A DNA stretch of 64,000 bases. Source: Microbacterium hatanonis (GTDB lineage: Bacteria > Actinomycetota > Actinomycetes > Actinomycetales > Microbacteriaceae). Below, one piece after another: positions 37,814 through 46,376 of this stretch; the stretch's first letter is position 1; each line of letters starts with the position of its first letter. Below the pieces are notes generated by a model, which saw only the letters and a program-made list of their open reading frames with translations, was not told the origin of the DNA and ran no database searches. The stretch lies in assembly GCF_008017415.1 (NCBI RefSeq), contig NZ_VRSV01000002.1:310001-374000 (forward strand). The letters are read 5' to 3'. The position numbers were made by a program, and so were the translations under genes.

Positions 37814-38956
37814 TCAGCGCAGGAGGAGGTTCGGCTGCAGCAGGTACTTGAACGACTCCTCGCCGCCCGACGTCTGGGGCGTGACCAGCACGGGGCTGAG
37901 CTTGTTCGCGTTCTCGCTCGAGGTGAAGGTGACCCGTGCGAACTCGCTGCGGACGGCACCGAGCGACTCGAGCAGGTACTGCGGGTTGAGGCCGAGGGTG
38001 ACATCCTCGCCGACGAGCGTGGCGTCGACCGACTCGGAGGCGCGCGCCTGCTCGGTTCCGGAGGCGTCCATCGAGACGCCGTCGGAGGTGAACGTGAAAC
38101 GCAGCGGTGCGGAGCGGTCGAGCACGAGCGCGACACGACGAACCGCTTCGGCGAGCTCTGCGGTGTTGACCACCGCGTGATGCTCGGTCGCCTCGGGGAA
38201 GAGTCGGCGGACCGGTGGGAAGTTGCCCTTGATCAGCAGCGACGTCACGGTCTTGTTGCCCGCGGTGAACGCGATGATCTCGCGGTCGCCCGACCCGGAG
38301 AAGGCGATCGAGATGTCGCCGCCGTGTGCGAAGGTCTTTCCGACCTCCTGCAGGGTGCGGGCGGGGACCAGTGCCGTCGTCGGCTCATCGGAGGCTGACG
38401 TGCCGCCGTCCCACGGGATCTCGCGCAGCGCGACGCGGTAGCGGTCGGTGGCCACCAGGCTCAAACGTGTTCCGGACACCTCGAGCTGAACGCCGGTGAG
38501 AACGGGCGTGACGTCGTCGCGCGACGCGGCGAAGGCGACCTGGGCGATGGCCGTCGCGAAGTCTTCGGCGGGAACGAGTCCGGATTCGCCGTTGACCTCG
38601 GGAATGGCGGGATATTCCTGGACCGGCATCGACGCCAGCGTGAAGCGGGCCGAACCGCAGGTGAGCACGATCCCGCCGTCGTCGTCGACGACGATCTTGA
38701 TTGGTGCGTTCGGCAGGCGGCTCGCGATCTCGGAGAGCAGACGCCCGTGGACGAGGATCGTGCCCGGTTCGTCGACCGTGGCCTCGATCGTGGTGCGAGC
38801 GGATGCTTCGTAGTCGAACGCGGCCAGCGACAGACCCTCGTCGCTCGCTTCGATCAAGACTCCCGCGAGGATCGGCTGCGGGTTGCGCTGCGGCAGGAGC
38901 TTGACGACGAACGACACGGCTTCGCTGAACACATCACGATTGATGTGAAATTTCAC
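37814..38956 (-). CDS. dnaN: DNA polymerase III sliding clamp (beta subunit)
   Basis: 380 residues, the expected length with three clamp domains (about 1-125, 130-250, 255-380). Start MKFHINRDVFSEAVSFVVKL and the segment VPARTLQEVGKTF are typical. It forms the ring tethering polymerase III to DNA. It is the first gene leftward of oriC and leads dnaN-recF-dciA. Confidence 0.98.
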   Translation of the reverse strand: MKFHINRDVFSEAVSFVVKLLPQRNPQPILAGVLIEASDEGLSLAAFDYEASARTTIEATVDEPGTILVHGRLLSEIASRLPNAPIKIVVDDDGGIVLTCGSARFTLASMPVQEYPAIPEVNGESGLVPAEDFATAIAQVAFAASRDDVTPVLTGVQLEVSGTRLSLVATDRYRVALREIPWDGGTSASDEPTTALVPARTLQEVGKTFAHGGDISIAFSGSGDREIIAFTAGNKTVTSLLIKGNFPPVRRLFPEATEHHAVVNTAELAEAVRRVALVLDRSAPLRFTFTSDGVSMDASGTEQARASESVDATLVGEDVTLGLNPQYLLESLGAVRSEFARVTFTSSENANKLSPVLVTPQTSGGEESFKYLLQPNLLLR

Positions 38957-39058
38957 GGGTGCTCCCTCGACGTCGGGCTTGGGTTACTCATGCTAGTGCC
39001 CGCTCCCGGATGATCCGGAAAGCCCGCTTCCGCCGTAAAGGTGATCGACCCGGCTTGC

Positions 39059-39087
39059 TTAACAATTTTTGTTCTTCATCTTGTTAA
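39059..39087. other. AT-rich likely DNA unwinding element
   Basis: TTAACAATTTTTGTTCTTCA and following TCTTGTTAA are the most AT-rich bases in the origin and abut DnaA boxes at 39092-39109. Confidence 0.6.
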
Positions 39088-39268
39088 CAGCTGTGGAAAC
39101 TGTGGACAACTCGGTGGATACCTGTCGCGACATGGGAACTACACGCGTGTGAGATGTGGAGTCGGTGAGGAAACCGCCCCCAACGCGAGGTCGTCGGGAT
39201 GACAGCATCCGGCCCTCTGTCCACAGGTCTATCCGATCCGTACACATCCGTCGCACGGGAAATCGTAG

Positions 39269-39277
39269 TTATCCACA
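39269..39277 (+). promoter_or_regulatory. DnaA box, perfect consensus
   Basis: TTATCCACA, immediately followed by a second box TTTTCCACA at 39280-39288 on the same strand. Confidence 0.85.
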
Positions 39278-39340
39278 CGTTTTCCACATGTGCAGAACGC
39301 CTCATGAGAGGGCTTCTGGGCGGCCGTCGACGCACGAAGA

Positions 39341-39375
39341 AGCCCCTGGGACCCGCGGAAGGGGTCACAGGGGCT
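39341..39375 (-). terminator. dnaA terminator
   Basis: 8-bp stem (39341-39348 with 39368-39375) extended past a mismatch by 5 more pairs, followed on the minus strand by TTCTTCG. It starts 13 nt after the dnaA stop. Confidence 0.75.
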
Positions 39376-39388
39376 CAGACGGAGACGG

Positions 39389-40837
39389 TCAGCGTGAGCG
39401 GCCGAGCTGCGTGGTGATCTCCGTCACCTGGTTGTAGATCGACCGGCGCTCCTTCATGAGGTCGCTGATCTTCTTGTACGCGTACATCACGGTCGTATGG
39501 TCGCGGTTGCCGAACAGCTGACCGATCTTCGGCAGCGACAGGCTCGTGCGCTCACGGCACAGGTACATCGCGATCTGGCGGGCGATCGCTATCGACTGGG
39601 AGCGGCTCGACCCGTAGAGATCGTCGACCGAGAGCTTGAAGTACTGCGCGGTCGCGGTGATGATGTCGGTCGGTGACACGACGTTCTGGTCGTCCTGGTC
39701 GATGATGTCGCGGAGCACCGTCTGGGCCAGCGACATGTCGAGTGTCGAGCGGTTCAGGCTGGCGAACGCCGAGACGCGGATGAGGGCGCCCTCGAGCTCG
39801 CGGATGTTCGACGAGACGACGGTCGCGATGTACTCCATGACCTCGTCGGGGATCTGGAGGCGTTCGCTCTGCGCCTTCTTTCGCAGGATCGCGATGCGCG
39901 TCTCGAGGTCGGGCGCCTGCACGTCGGTGATGAGGCCCCACTCGAAGCGGCTGCGCATGCGGTCTTCGAAGCCGGTGAGGTGCTTGGGCGGCACGTCGCT
40001 CGTGATGACGACCTGTTTGTCGTGGTCGTGGAGCGTGTTGAACGTGTGGAAGAACGCTTCCTGGGTCTCTGCGCGTCCCTGAAGGAACTGGATGTCGTCG
40101 ATCAGCAGGATGTCGACATCGCGGTACCTGGCCTGGAACGCGGAACCGCGGTTGTTCACGATCGAGTTGATGAAGTCGTTCGTGAACTCCTCGCTGGAGA
40201 CGTAGCGCACCCGGATGCCGGCGTACATGCTGACCGCGTAGTCGCCGATCGCATGGAGGAGGTGCGTCTTCCCCAGTCCCGAGTCGCCGTAGATGAAGAG
40301 CGGGTTGTAGGCCTTCGCCGGCGCTTCGGCGACGGCGACCGCCGCGGCGTGCGCGAACCGGTTGGACTGCCCGATGACGAAGTTGTCGAACGTGTACTTC
40401 GGGTTGAGGCGGGTGTCGTTGCGCGAGGCGGGTGAGGCCGACTCGGACGTGTCGTCCATGTTGGGGCGCGAGTGGGGCACCGTCGCGGGCGCGGGCGTCG
40501 GCGACGGTTCGTGGTCGATCTCGGGATGCGGCGAATTCGCCGGTGAGCTCAGGTGCGCGTCGATGAGGTCGGGGTTCACGGCGACGCGGAAGGATGCCGC
40601 GGGTTCGGGGGCGTCGACCCTGGTGAGGGCCTCGAGCAGAGGAAGACGAAGACGCTTGTTGATCTGCGCGGCGGTCAGATCGTTCGGTACGTCGAGATAG
40701 AGGACACCTGCGTAGACACCACTGGGGACGACGAGGTTGAGGAACCCCCGGAGCTGGGGAGTCACGCGGTCGTCGCGGTCGAGCATCTCGAGAACGGCGG
40801 GCCAGATGGGGACGTCGGCGACCTCGTTCGGTGACAT
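39389..40837 (-). CDS. dnaA: Chromosomal replication initiator DnaA
   Basis: 482 residues. Domain I (about 1-90), a Pro/Ser-rich linker, AAA+ domain with Walker A GDSGLGKTH, Walker B DILLIDDIQF and arginine-finger region RMRSRFEWGL; the C-terminal DNA-binding domain has IARQIAMYLCRERTSLSLP and the signature GNRDHTTVMYA. It binds DnaA boxes and opens oriC. ATG at 40837 with GGGGGG upstream. A promoter lies 70-100 nt upstream, with a DnaA box just behind its start point, implying self-repression. Confidence 0.98.
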   Translation of the reverse strand: MSPNEVADVPIWPAVLEMLDRDDRVTPQLRGFLNLVVPSGVYAGVLYLDVPNDLTAAQINKRLRLPLLEALTRVDAPEPAASFRVAVNPDLIDAHLSSPANSPHPEIDHEPSPTPAPATVPHSRPNMDDTSESASPASRNDTRLNPKYTFDNFVIGQSNRFAHAAAVAVAEAPAKAYNPLFIYGDSGLGKTHLLHAIGDYAVSMYAGIRVRYVSSEEFTNDFINSIVNNRGSAFQARYRDVDILLIDDIQFLQGRAETQEAFFHTFNTLHDHDKQVVITSDVPPKHLTGFEDRMRSRFEWGLITDVQAPDLETRIAILRKKAQSERLQIPDEVMEYIATVVSSNIRELEGALIRVSAFASLNRSTLDMSLAQTVLRDIIDQDDQNVVSPTDIITATAQYFKLSVDDLYGSSRSQSIAIARQIAMYLCRERTSLSLPKIGQLFGNRDHTTVMYAYKKISDLMKERRSIYNQVTEITTQLGRSR

Positions 40838-40885
40838 CGTCCCCCCGGGAGCTCGCGCGTCTCAGATCGACGGGCGCGCCGAACC

Positions 40886-40894
40886 TGTGGATAA
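40886..40894 (-). promoter_or_regulatory. DnaA box in the dnaA leader
   Basis: Perfect TTATCCACA on the minus strand, just downstream of the predicted dnaA transcript start, suited to autoregulation. Confidence 0.8.
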
Positions 40895-40907
40895 CTATCG
40901 GAGACAC

Positions 40908-40936
40908 ACGTTAGTCAGCGGTCGTCACGAGAGCAA
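40908..40936 (-). promoter_or_regulatory. dnaA: dnaA promoter
   Basis: -35 TTGCTC (40931-40936) and -10 TAACGT (40908-40913) on the minus strand, separated by 17 bp. Confidence 0.6.
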
Positions 40937-41020
40937 AACCCACTGTAGATCCGTGCGGCGTGTCATTGCCAGGGGGAACCCCACAGGTTGGGGATAATCG
41001 CTCTTTGGCCTCGAGTGGGT

Positions 41021-41049
41021 TTGAGTTCTCAGGAACTCCGGCTTAGTCT
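41021..41049 (+). promoter_or_regulatory. rpmH: rpmH promoter
   Basis: -35 TTGAGT (41021-41026), 17-bp spacer, -10 TAGTCT (41044-41049), leaving a leader of about 80 nt. Confidence 0.65.
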
Positions 41050-41136
41050 TAGTCGGTTGACTTATGCCCTCGAGGCAGTCCCCACCGTCTGGGCCCGGAT
41101 GATCGCCCGGGCGGCATCCGATACCGGAGTTATCTC

Positions 41137-41274
41137 ATGAGCAAGCGTACGTTCCAGCCCAACAACCGTCGTCGTGCCAAGAAGCACGGCTTCCGTGCCC
41201 GCATGCACACGCGTGCCGGTCGCGCCATCCTTTCGGCTCGGCGCGCCAAGGGGCGCACCGAGCTCTCGGCCTGA
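41137..41274 (+). CDS. rpmH: 50S ribosomal protein L34
   Basis: 45 residues, the standard L34 length: [20 protein letters not shown] then the Arg/Lys-rich [20 protein letters not shown]. It binds 23S rRNA in the large subunit. First gene of rpmH-rnpA-yidD-yidC-jag-rsmG-parA-parB, divergent from dnaA as in nearly all bacteria. ATG at 41137. Confidence 0.98.
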   Translation: MSKRTFQPNNRRRAKKHGFRARMHTRAGRAILSARRAKGRTELSA

Positions 41275-41297
41275 CCTCACCCGGTCTCACCCACCCC

Positions 41298-41630
41298 GTG
41301 CTCGCGAAGCCGAACCGACTCACGCGCGGATCGGACTATAAAGCCATCGTCCGGCGCGGTGCTCGGTGTGCGGGAACGCACACCGTCACCTACGTCGGTG
41401 GTGGCGGAGATGCGCCGGCCCGGTTCGGTTTCATCGTGAGTCGGCAGGTCGGTTCCGCCGTCACGCGCAATCTCGTGCGTCGTCGCCTGAAGGCCGTCTG
41501 CGCCGAGGCCCTCGAGGGCGTTCGCCCCGGGGCCGATGTCGTCATCCGTGCCCTGCCCGGTTCGGCGACCGCGGACTTCTCGGAACTGCGAGACGACGTC
41601 GTCCGCTGTCTGAAGCGGAGGGCCGCGTGA
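41298..41630 (+). CDS. rnpA: Ribonuclease P protein component
   Basis: 110 residues. Start LAKPNRLTRGSDYKAIVRRG, the RNR motif region AVTRNLVRRRLK and the central strand FGFIVSRQVG are diagnostic. It assists the RNase P RNA in maturing tRNA 5' ends. GTG start 23 nt after rpmH. Confidence 0.97.
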   Translation: MLAKPNRLTRGSDYKAIVRRGARCAGTHTVTYVGGGGDAPARFGFIVSRQVGSAVTRNLVRRRLKAVCAEALEGVRPGADVVIRALPGSATADFSELRDDVVRCLKRRAA

Positions 41631-41983
41631 GCACCTCCACTCTCCCCACCTCCTCTACGGGGAACGCGCACTGGGTCGCGACGGATGTCGTGCGCTCCGC
41701 TCCTCTTCTCCCACGCAACACCGCGCTGACCGTTCTTCATGCGTATCGCGCCACCATCTCCCACGTCTACGGCGACGTGTGCAAGTACTACCCCTCTTGT
41801 TCGGCGTACGCGGTTGGTGCGGTGCAGCAGCACGGGGTCGTGAAAGGCGTGGCTCTGGCGGCCGCGCGACTCGCCCGATGCCATCCCTGGGCTCAGGGTG
41901 GCATCGACGACGTGCCGCCTCACCGGGCCTTCCGCTATGAGCTCACCCGGCACGGTTTCGTCGTGCCCCCCGGAAAGGACTGA
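41627..41983 (+). CDS. yidD: Membrane protein insertion efficiency factor YidD
   Basis: 118 residues with a 35-residue N-terminal extension before the core domain. Core: YRATISHVYGDVCKYYPSCS then YAVGAVQQHGVVKGVALAAARLARCHPW, with the three conserved Cys. It assists YidC-dependent insertion at the inner membrane face. GTG start overlaps the rnpA stop (GTGA). Confidence 0.95.
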   Translation: MSTSTLPTSSTGNAHWVATDVVRSAPLLPRNTALTVLHAYRATISHVYGDVCKYYPSCSAYAVGAVQQHGVVKGVALAAARLARCHPWAQGGIDDVPPHRAFRYELTRHGFVVPPGKD

Positions 41984-41986
41984 CTC

Positions 41987-43075
41987 TTGGGCTTCGACCT
42001 GATTGGAACCATCCTCTGGCCGCTGAAGTGGCTGGTCGAACTCGTGCTGGTCGCGTGGCACTGGGTGTTCACGGCGATCGGTCTGGCGCCGGCAGCCGGT
42101 CTCACCTGGGTGCTGTCGATCGTCGGTCTGGTGATCGTCGTGCGGGCCGCGCTGATTCCGCTGTTCGTTCGGCAGATCAAGAGCCAGCGAAAGATGATGG
42201 AAATCGCTCCTGAACTGCGAAAAGTTCAGGAGAAGTACCGCGGCAAGAAGGATCAGCTCTCTCGTGAGGCCATGAGCCGGGAGACGATGGCGCTGTATAA
42301 GAAGCACGGCACGACGCCGGTGTCGAGCTGCCTGCCGCTCCTCGTGCAGATGCCGGTGTTCTTCGCGTTGTTCAGCGTGCTCAACGACGTGCAGAAGATC
42401 GCCGCGAACCCCAGCTTCAGTGGTGTCGGATTGCTCGACAACCGCCTCACGCAGGAGTTCTACGACGCGAAGCTCTTCGACGTCGCATCGCTGCACGTCA
42501 ACCTCACCACCGCGTGGAGCCAGCCCGACGGTCAGGTGTCGGTCATCATCCTGATCATCCTCGTGGTGCTCATGATCGCGTCGCAGTTCTTCACCCAGCT
42601 GCAGATCATCTCGAAGAACCTCTCCCCCGAGGCCAAGACCGGCCAGGCCTACCAGATGCAGCGCATCATGCTCTTCATCCTGCCGCTGGGCTTCATCTTC
42701 TCCGGTGTGTTCTTCCCGCTGGGCGTCGTCATCTACTGGTTCGCGAGCAACCTGTGGACGATGGTTCAGCAGTTCATCGTCATCCGTGAGATGCCGACAC
42801 CCGGGTCCGAGGCCGCCAAGGCCCGCGAGGAGCGCCTCGCGCGAAAGGGCAAGGCGATCGATTCGAACGGCAAGGTCGTTCCTCTCGAGAAGTACCAGGC
42901 CGAGCAGCAGCGACTGCTCGAAGAAGCGGAGCGCGCCCGTGCGGCAGCCCCGAAGCGTCAGCAGCCGGTCGGCAAGCAGCGTGCCAAGAAGCAGAGCACG
43001 AAGCCGACGGCGGCTCGTCCGGCAGCATCTCCGCCGCCGTCGACCGACGCTCCTGACGCCCCCACACCTCGCTGA
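41987..43075 (+). CDS. yidC: Membrane protein insertase YidC
   Basis: 362 residues, Gram-positive type with five membrane segments. The conserved Arg in the first core segment is in VRAALIPLFVRQI; SSCLPLLVQMPVFFALFSVL and FPLGVVIYWFASNLWTMVQQ are typical. The C-terminal tail (about 275-362) is Lys/Arg-rich and disordered, probably contacting ribosomes. TTG start at 41987, 4 nt after the yidD stop, supported by GGAAAGGAC upstream. Confidence 0.96.
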   Translation: MGFDLIGTILWPLKWLVELVLVAWHWVFTAIGLAPAAGLTWVLSIVGLVIVVRAALIPLFVRQIKSQRKMMEIAPELRKVQEKYRGKKDQLSREAMSRETMALYKKHGTTPVSSCLPLLVQMPVFFALFSVLNDVQKIAANPSFSGVGLLDNRLTQEFYDAKLFDVASLHVNLTTAWSQPDGQVSVIILIILVVLMIASQFFTQLQIISKNLSPEAKTGQAYQMQRIMLFILPLGFIFSGVFFPLGVVIYWFASNLWTMVQQFIVIREMPTPGSEAAKAREERLARKGKAIDSNGKVVPLEKYQAEQQRLLEEAERARAAAPKRQQPVGKQRAKKQSTKPTAARPAASPPPSTDAPDAPTPR

Positions 43076-43097
43076 CCGCCTCACCTGAAAGACGATC

Positions 43098-43598
43098 ATG
43101 ACGACTTCCGAGCAGACCGAAGCACCCGTCCCCGCCACCGATGAGCAGCTCGAGCAGGAGGGCGACATCGCCGCCGACTACCTCGAAGCGCTGCTCGACA
43201 TCGCCGACATCGACGGCGATCTGGCGATGGATGTGCGCGCCGGGCGCGCGTACGTCTCCGTCGAGGCGGATGCCGCGGGACCCATCGCGCGCTTGGCCGA
43301 GCCGGAGACGGTGCGGGCCCTGCAGGAGCTCACGCGTCTCGCGGTGCAGAACAGCACCGGGCGATTCTCGCGTCTGATCCTCGACGTGGGTGGATCGCGC
43401 GATGCGCGTCAGCGTGAGCTCGAGGTACTTGTCGATCGCGCCATCGCGCGCATCGATGAAGGTTCGACTCAGGCGTCCCTGCCGGCGATGTCGAGCTATG
43501 AGCGCAAACTCATCCACGACATCGCGGCCGACCGTGGTTACGCGTCGGAGTCGTTCGGCGAGGGTGCGGACCGTCACCCCGTCATTCGACGCGCCTGA
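43098..43598 (+). CDS. jag: Jag/KhpB-family RNA-binding protein (R3H)
   Basis: 166 residues. A KH-like middle (about 25-90, YLEALLDIADIDGDLAMDV) and a C-terminal R3H domain (about 95-160) whose conserved motif reads SSYERKLIHDIAAD and HPVIRRA at the end. Such proteins bind small RNAs and mRNAs and affect division. It follows yidC by 22 nt, the usual order in actinobacteria. A parS site starts 2 nt after its stop. Confidence 0.93.
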   Translation: MTTSEQTEAPVPATDEQLEQEGDIAADYLEALLDIADIDGDLAMDVRAGRAYVSVEADAAGPIARLAEPETVRALQELTRLAVQNSTGRFSRLILDVGGSRDARQRELEVLVDRAIARIDEGSTQASLPAMSSYERKLIHDIAADRGYASESFGEGADRHPVIRRA

Positions 43599-43600
43599 CG

Positions 43601-43616
43601 TGTTTCACGTGAAACA
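43601..43616. promoter_or_regulatory. parS: parS site 1
   Basis: TGTTTCACGTGAAACA, identical to the parS consensus, in the 21-nt gap between jag and rsmG. ParB nucleation site. Confidence 0.95.
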
Positions 43617-43619
43617 TCC

Positions 43620-44246
43620 ATGACCTCTCTCGAAGCTGAGCCGTCCTCCGCATCCCGGATCTTCGGCGTCAGGATCGATCTGGCCCGCCGGTTCACACGC
43701 AATCTCGCCGACCACGGCGAGGAGCGCGGTCTCATCGGGCCCCTCGAACTCCCCCGACTCTGGACGCGGCACGTGTTGAACAGCGCCGTCGTCGCTCCTC
43801 TCTTCTCTGGGCGCGTAGGTGACGTGGGCTCCGGGGCCGGCCTGCCCGGGATCGCGCTTGCGATCGCACGGCCGGATGTCGAATGGGTTCTCATCGAGCC
43901 GATGGAGCGACGCACCGCATGGCTGGCCGAACAAGTGGATGAGCTCGGACTCAGCAACGTCGAGATCGTTCGTTCGCGCGGCGAGGAATGGTCGGGTGCC
44001 GGAACTCTCGACATGGTCACCGCGCGGGCGGTCAGCGCGCTGAGGACGCTCCTCCCCTGGACGGCGCCTCTGGTGCGCGATGGAGGCGAGCTCATCCTCC
44101 TCAAGGGCGCGAATGCACAGAACGAGATCGGCGCCGCGACCAAGCAGCTTCGTGCCCACAGGGTGACGGACGCGCGCGTCGAGGTCGTCGGCTCGGACCT
44201 CCTGGATGAGCCGACGCGCGTCGTTCGCGCACGGGTTCGCGCATAG
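43620..44246 (+). CDS. rsmG: 16S rRNA (guanine-N7) methyltransferase RsmG
   Basis: 208 residues. SAM-binding motif GDVGSGAGLPGIALAIA and the RsmG signature LTPxRE-like segment replaced by LIGPLELPRLWTRH. It methylates G527 of 16S rRNA. The ATG starts 3 nt after parS site 1. Upstream of parA, as is usual. Confidence 0.95.
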   Translation: MTSLEAEPSSASRIFGVRIDLARRFTRNLADHGEERGLIGPLELPRLWTRHVLNSAVVAPLFSGRVGDVGSGAGLPGIALAIARPDVEWVLIEPMERRTAWLAEQVDELGLSNVEIVRSRGEEWSGAGTLDMVTARAVSALRTLLPWTAPLVRDGGELILLKGANAQNEIGAATKQLRAHRVTDARVEVVGSDLLDEPTRVVRARVRA

Positions 44247-44261
44247 AACCCACCCGGCCCG

Positions 44262-44277
44262 TGTTTCACGTGAAACA
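44262..44277. promoter_or_regulatory. parS: parS site 2
   Basis: TGTTTCACGTGAAACA, exact consensus, 15 nt after the rsmG stop. Confidence 0.95.
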
Positions 44278-44323
44278 TCGGAGCGGGATGGGCTGGTGAA
44301 GACCGTCACACACCCTCACGCGA

Positions 44324-44339
44324 TGTTTCACGTGAAACA
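44324..44339. promoter_or_regulatory. parS: parS site 3
   Basis: Exact 16-bp consensus in the rsmG-parA gap, 46 bp from site 2. Confidence 0.95.
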
Positions 44340-44411
44340 ACACGTCGAATAGTCGCTGTCGGGCCCCTGACGTAGACTCGAGCGGGTGTGCCGAACCGGC
44401 GAGAAGGAGAG

Positions 44412-44427
44412 AGTTTCACGTGAAACA
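44412..44427. promoter_or_regulatory. parS: parS site 4, containing the parA start codon
   Basis: AGTTTCACGTGAAACA, one outer mismatch to consensus. The GTG at its centre right (44420-44422) is the parA start codon, preceded by AAGGAGAG, so ParB bound here would sit on the translation start region. Confidence 0.88.
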
Positions 44428-45340
44428 TCCCGATGACCGGTCGCCGATGGATGCTTTCGACGACTCGCCCATCGCCCGTGAGATAGCCAATCTCTCCGCC
44501 CGCCGACGCGCTCTCGAGGGGGTCGAGGTGCAGCTCTCGGGAGAGACCCGTATCATCACGGTCTCGAACCAGAAGGGTGGTGTTGGAAAGACGACAAGTG
44601 CCGTCAACGTCGCCGCTGCCCTGGCGCAAGTCGGCGCCCGGGTGCTCGTGATCGACCTCGATCCCCAAGGCAATGCCTCGACGGCTCTCGGGGTGCCGCA
44701 CAATGCGGAGGTCTCCAGCATCTACGACGTTCTGATCGACGAGGTCCCTCTCGCGGAGATCGTCCAGAACAGTCCTGAGTCCCCTCATCTCTTCTGTGCT
44801 CCGAGCACGATCCATCTCGCCGGGGCGGAGATCGAGCTCGTCTCTCGCGTCGCACGCGAGCACCGCCTGCGTACTGCTCTCGACGAGTACCTGAACGAGT
44901 CCGACCACCGTATGGACTTCGTGATCATCGATTGCCCGCCATCCCTGGGACTGCTGACCATCAACGCGTTCACCGCGGCGCGCGAGGTCTTGATCCCGAT
45001 CCAGTGCGAGTACTACGCGCTGGAGGGGCTGAGTCAGCTCCTCGGCAGTGTCCACATGATCCAGAAGCACCTCAATCCGAATCTCCGTCTGTCGACGATC
45101 CTCCTGACGATGTACGACGGACGCACGCGCCTCGCCCAGCAGGTGGCAGATGAGGTGCGAGAGCACTTCCCCGAGGAAGTGCTGCGTACGGTCATCCCGA
45201 GATCGGTGCGCGTGTCGGAGGCGCCGAGCTTCGGGCAGACCGTCATCGCTTACGATGGACAGTCGGCCGGCGCCATTGCATATCGCGAAGCGGCGATAGA
45301 GATCATCCGGCGCGATGCCGTTGACCGGAAGGAAGCCTGA
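44420..45340 (+). CDS. parA: Chromosome partitioning ATPase ParA
   Basis: 306 residues. A short N-terminal extension, then the deviant Walker A motif KGGVGKTTS (Lys52 onward), A' motif LVIDLDPQGNAST and Walker B FVIIDCPPSLG. ParA binds DNA with ATP and moves ParB-parS complexes. GTG start chosen for its ribosome site (GAAGGAGAG, 8 nt away). The stop overlaps the parB ATG by one base. Confidence 0.97.
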   Translation: MKHPDDRSPMDAFDDSPIAREIANLSARRRALEGVEVQLSGETRIITVSNQKGGVGKTTSAVNVAAALAQVGARVLVIDLDPQGNASTALGVPHNAEVSSIYDVLIDEVPLAEIVQNSPESPHLFCAPSTIHLAGAEIELVSRVAREHRLRTALDEYLNESDHRMDFVIIDCPPSLGLLTINAFTAAREVLIPIQCEYYALEGLSQLLGSVHMIQKHLNPNLRLSTILLTMYDGRTRLAQQVADEVREHFPEEVLRTVIPRSVRVSEAPSFGQTVIAYDGQSAGAIAYREAAIEIIRRDAVDRKEA

Positions 45341-46305
45341 TGGCGAAGAGAACTGGCCTGGGCAGAGGGATCGGCGCGCTGATCCCCACGGCGGAGCAGA
45401 GCGAATCGCGTCCTGTCGACGTGTTCTTCCCCGACGGGCAGGCGCAGGCGGCGGCCGACCAGGCAGCGGTCGCGCGCGCCGAAGATGAGGCCGCCCAGCT
45501 CGTGAGCGTACCGGGCGCACGGCTGATCCAGGTCGACCCTCACCAGATCGTGCCCAATCCCCGGCAGCCCCGCACGAACTTCGACCCCGACGACCTCGCC
45601 GAGCTCGTGCACAGCGTCCGCGAGTTCGGCGTGCTCCAGCCCGTCGTCGTCCGTTCGCTGGATGACGGCACGTACGAGCTGATCATGGGGGAGCGACGCA
45701 CTCGCGCGTCACGCGAGGCTGGGCTCGAGACCATCCCGGCGATCGTGCGCGAGACATCGGACGAGAATCTCCTGCGTGACGCTCTCCTCGAGAACCTCCA
45801 CCGTTCTCAGCTGAACCCCCTCGAGGAAGCTTCGGCGTACCAGCAGCTTCTCGAAGACTTCGGGATCACCCAGGACGTACTCGCGACCCGCATCGGACGC
45901 TCCCGTCCGCAGATCAGCAACACCATCCGTCTTCTGCGGCTGCCGGTCCCCGTACAGCAGCGGGTCGCGGCCGGAGTACTCACCGCCGGACACGCGCGGG
46001 CGATTCTCTCGGTCGATGGACCCGACGCCATGCAGCGCCTGGCAGACAAGATCGTCAACGAGGATCTGTCGGTGCGTGCGGCGGAGGCTGCGGCGAAGAC
46101 CCCCGAGCTCAAACGCGCGGCTCCGAAGGCGGGTGCTCGCCGTGGGCACCTCGACGAGGTCGCGGAGCGACTGGGTGACCGGTTGAATACGAAGGTCCGG
46201 ATCGCGTTGTCGGCACGTAAAGGCCAGATCAGCATCGATTTTGCGACCATCCAGGATCTCAACAGGATTCTGGCGGAGATCGGTGAAGAGGGCTACGGCG
46301 CCTGA
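45340..46305 (+). CDS. parB: Chromosome partitioning protein ParB
   Basis: 321 residues. CTPase box with NPRQPRTNFD and GERRTRASREAGL, NLHRSQLNPLEEA, and a helix-turn-helix around ITQDVLATRIGRSRPQISN that reads parS; a C-terminal dimerisation domain ends the protein. It loads at the four parS sites upstream and spreads by CTP-dependent sliding. Confidence 0.97.
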   Translation: MAKRTGLGRGIGALIPTAEQSESRPVDVFFPDGQAQAAADQAAVARAEDEAAQLVSVPGARLIQVDPHQIVPNPRQPRTNFDPDDLAELVHSVREFGVLQPVVVRSLDDGTYELIMGERRTRASREAGLETIPAIVRETSDENLLRDALLENLHRSQLNPLEEASAYQQLLEDFGITQDVLATRIGRSRPQISNTIRLLRLPVPVQQRVAAGVLTAGHARAILSVDGPDAMQRLADKIVNEDLSVRAAEAAAKTPELKRAAPKAGARRGHLDEVAERLGDRLNTKVRIALSARKGQISIDFATIQDLNRILAEIGEEGYGA

Positions 46306-46376
46306 AGTGCGAGGGTCATCGCCCCTCTTCGCCACGGGCGGCGCCGGAGGGCGTTCTTGTTGCGTACCCTTGATGG

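Larger units (their letters stand above)
38957..39388. other. oriC: Replication origin oriC (dnaN-dnaA intergenic region)
   Basis: No gene in 432 nt. DnaA boxes seen: TTATCCACA at 39269-39277 (perfect), TTGTCCACA at 39101-39109 on minus (perfect variant), TTTTCCACA at 39280-39288, GTTTCCACA at 39092-39100 (minus), CTGTCCACA at 39217-39225, and weaker ones such as 39113-39121. The AT-rich run at 39059-39087 beside the first pair is the likely unwinding element. The dnaA terminator lies at 39341-39375. Confidence 0.9.
40838..41136. other. dnaA-rpmH divergent promoter region
   Basis: Holds the dnaA promoter (40908-40936), a perfect DnaA box (40886-40894), a one-mismatch box TGGGGATAA at 40989-40997, and the rpmH promoter (41021-41049). 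No gene seen. Confidence 0.8.
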
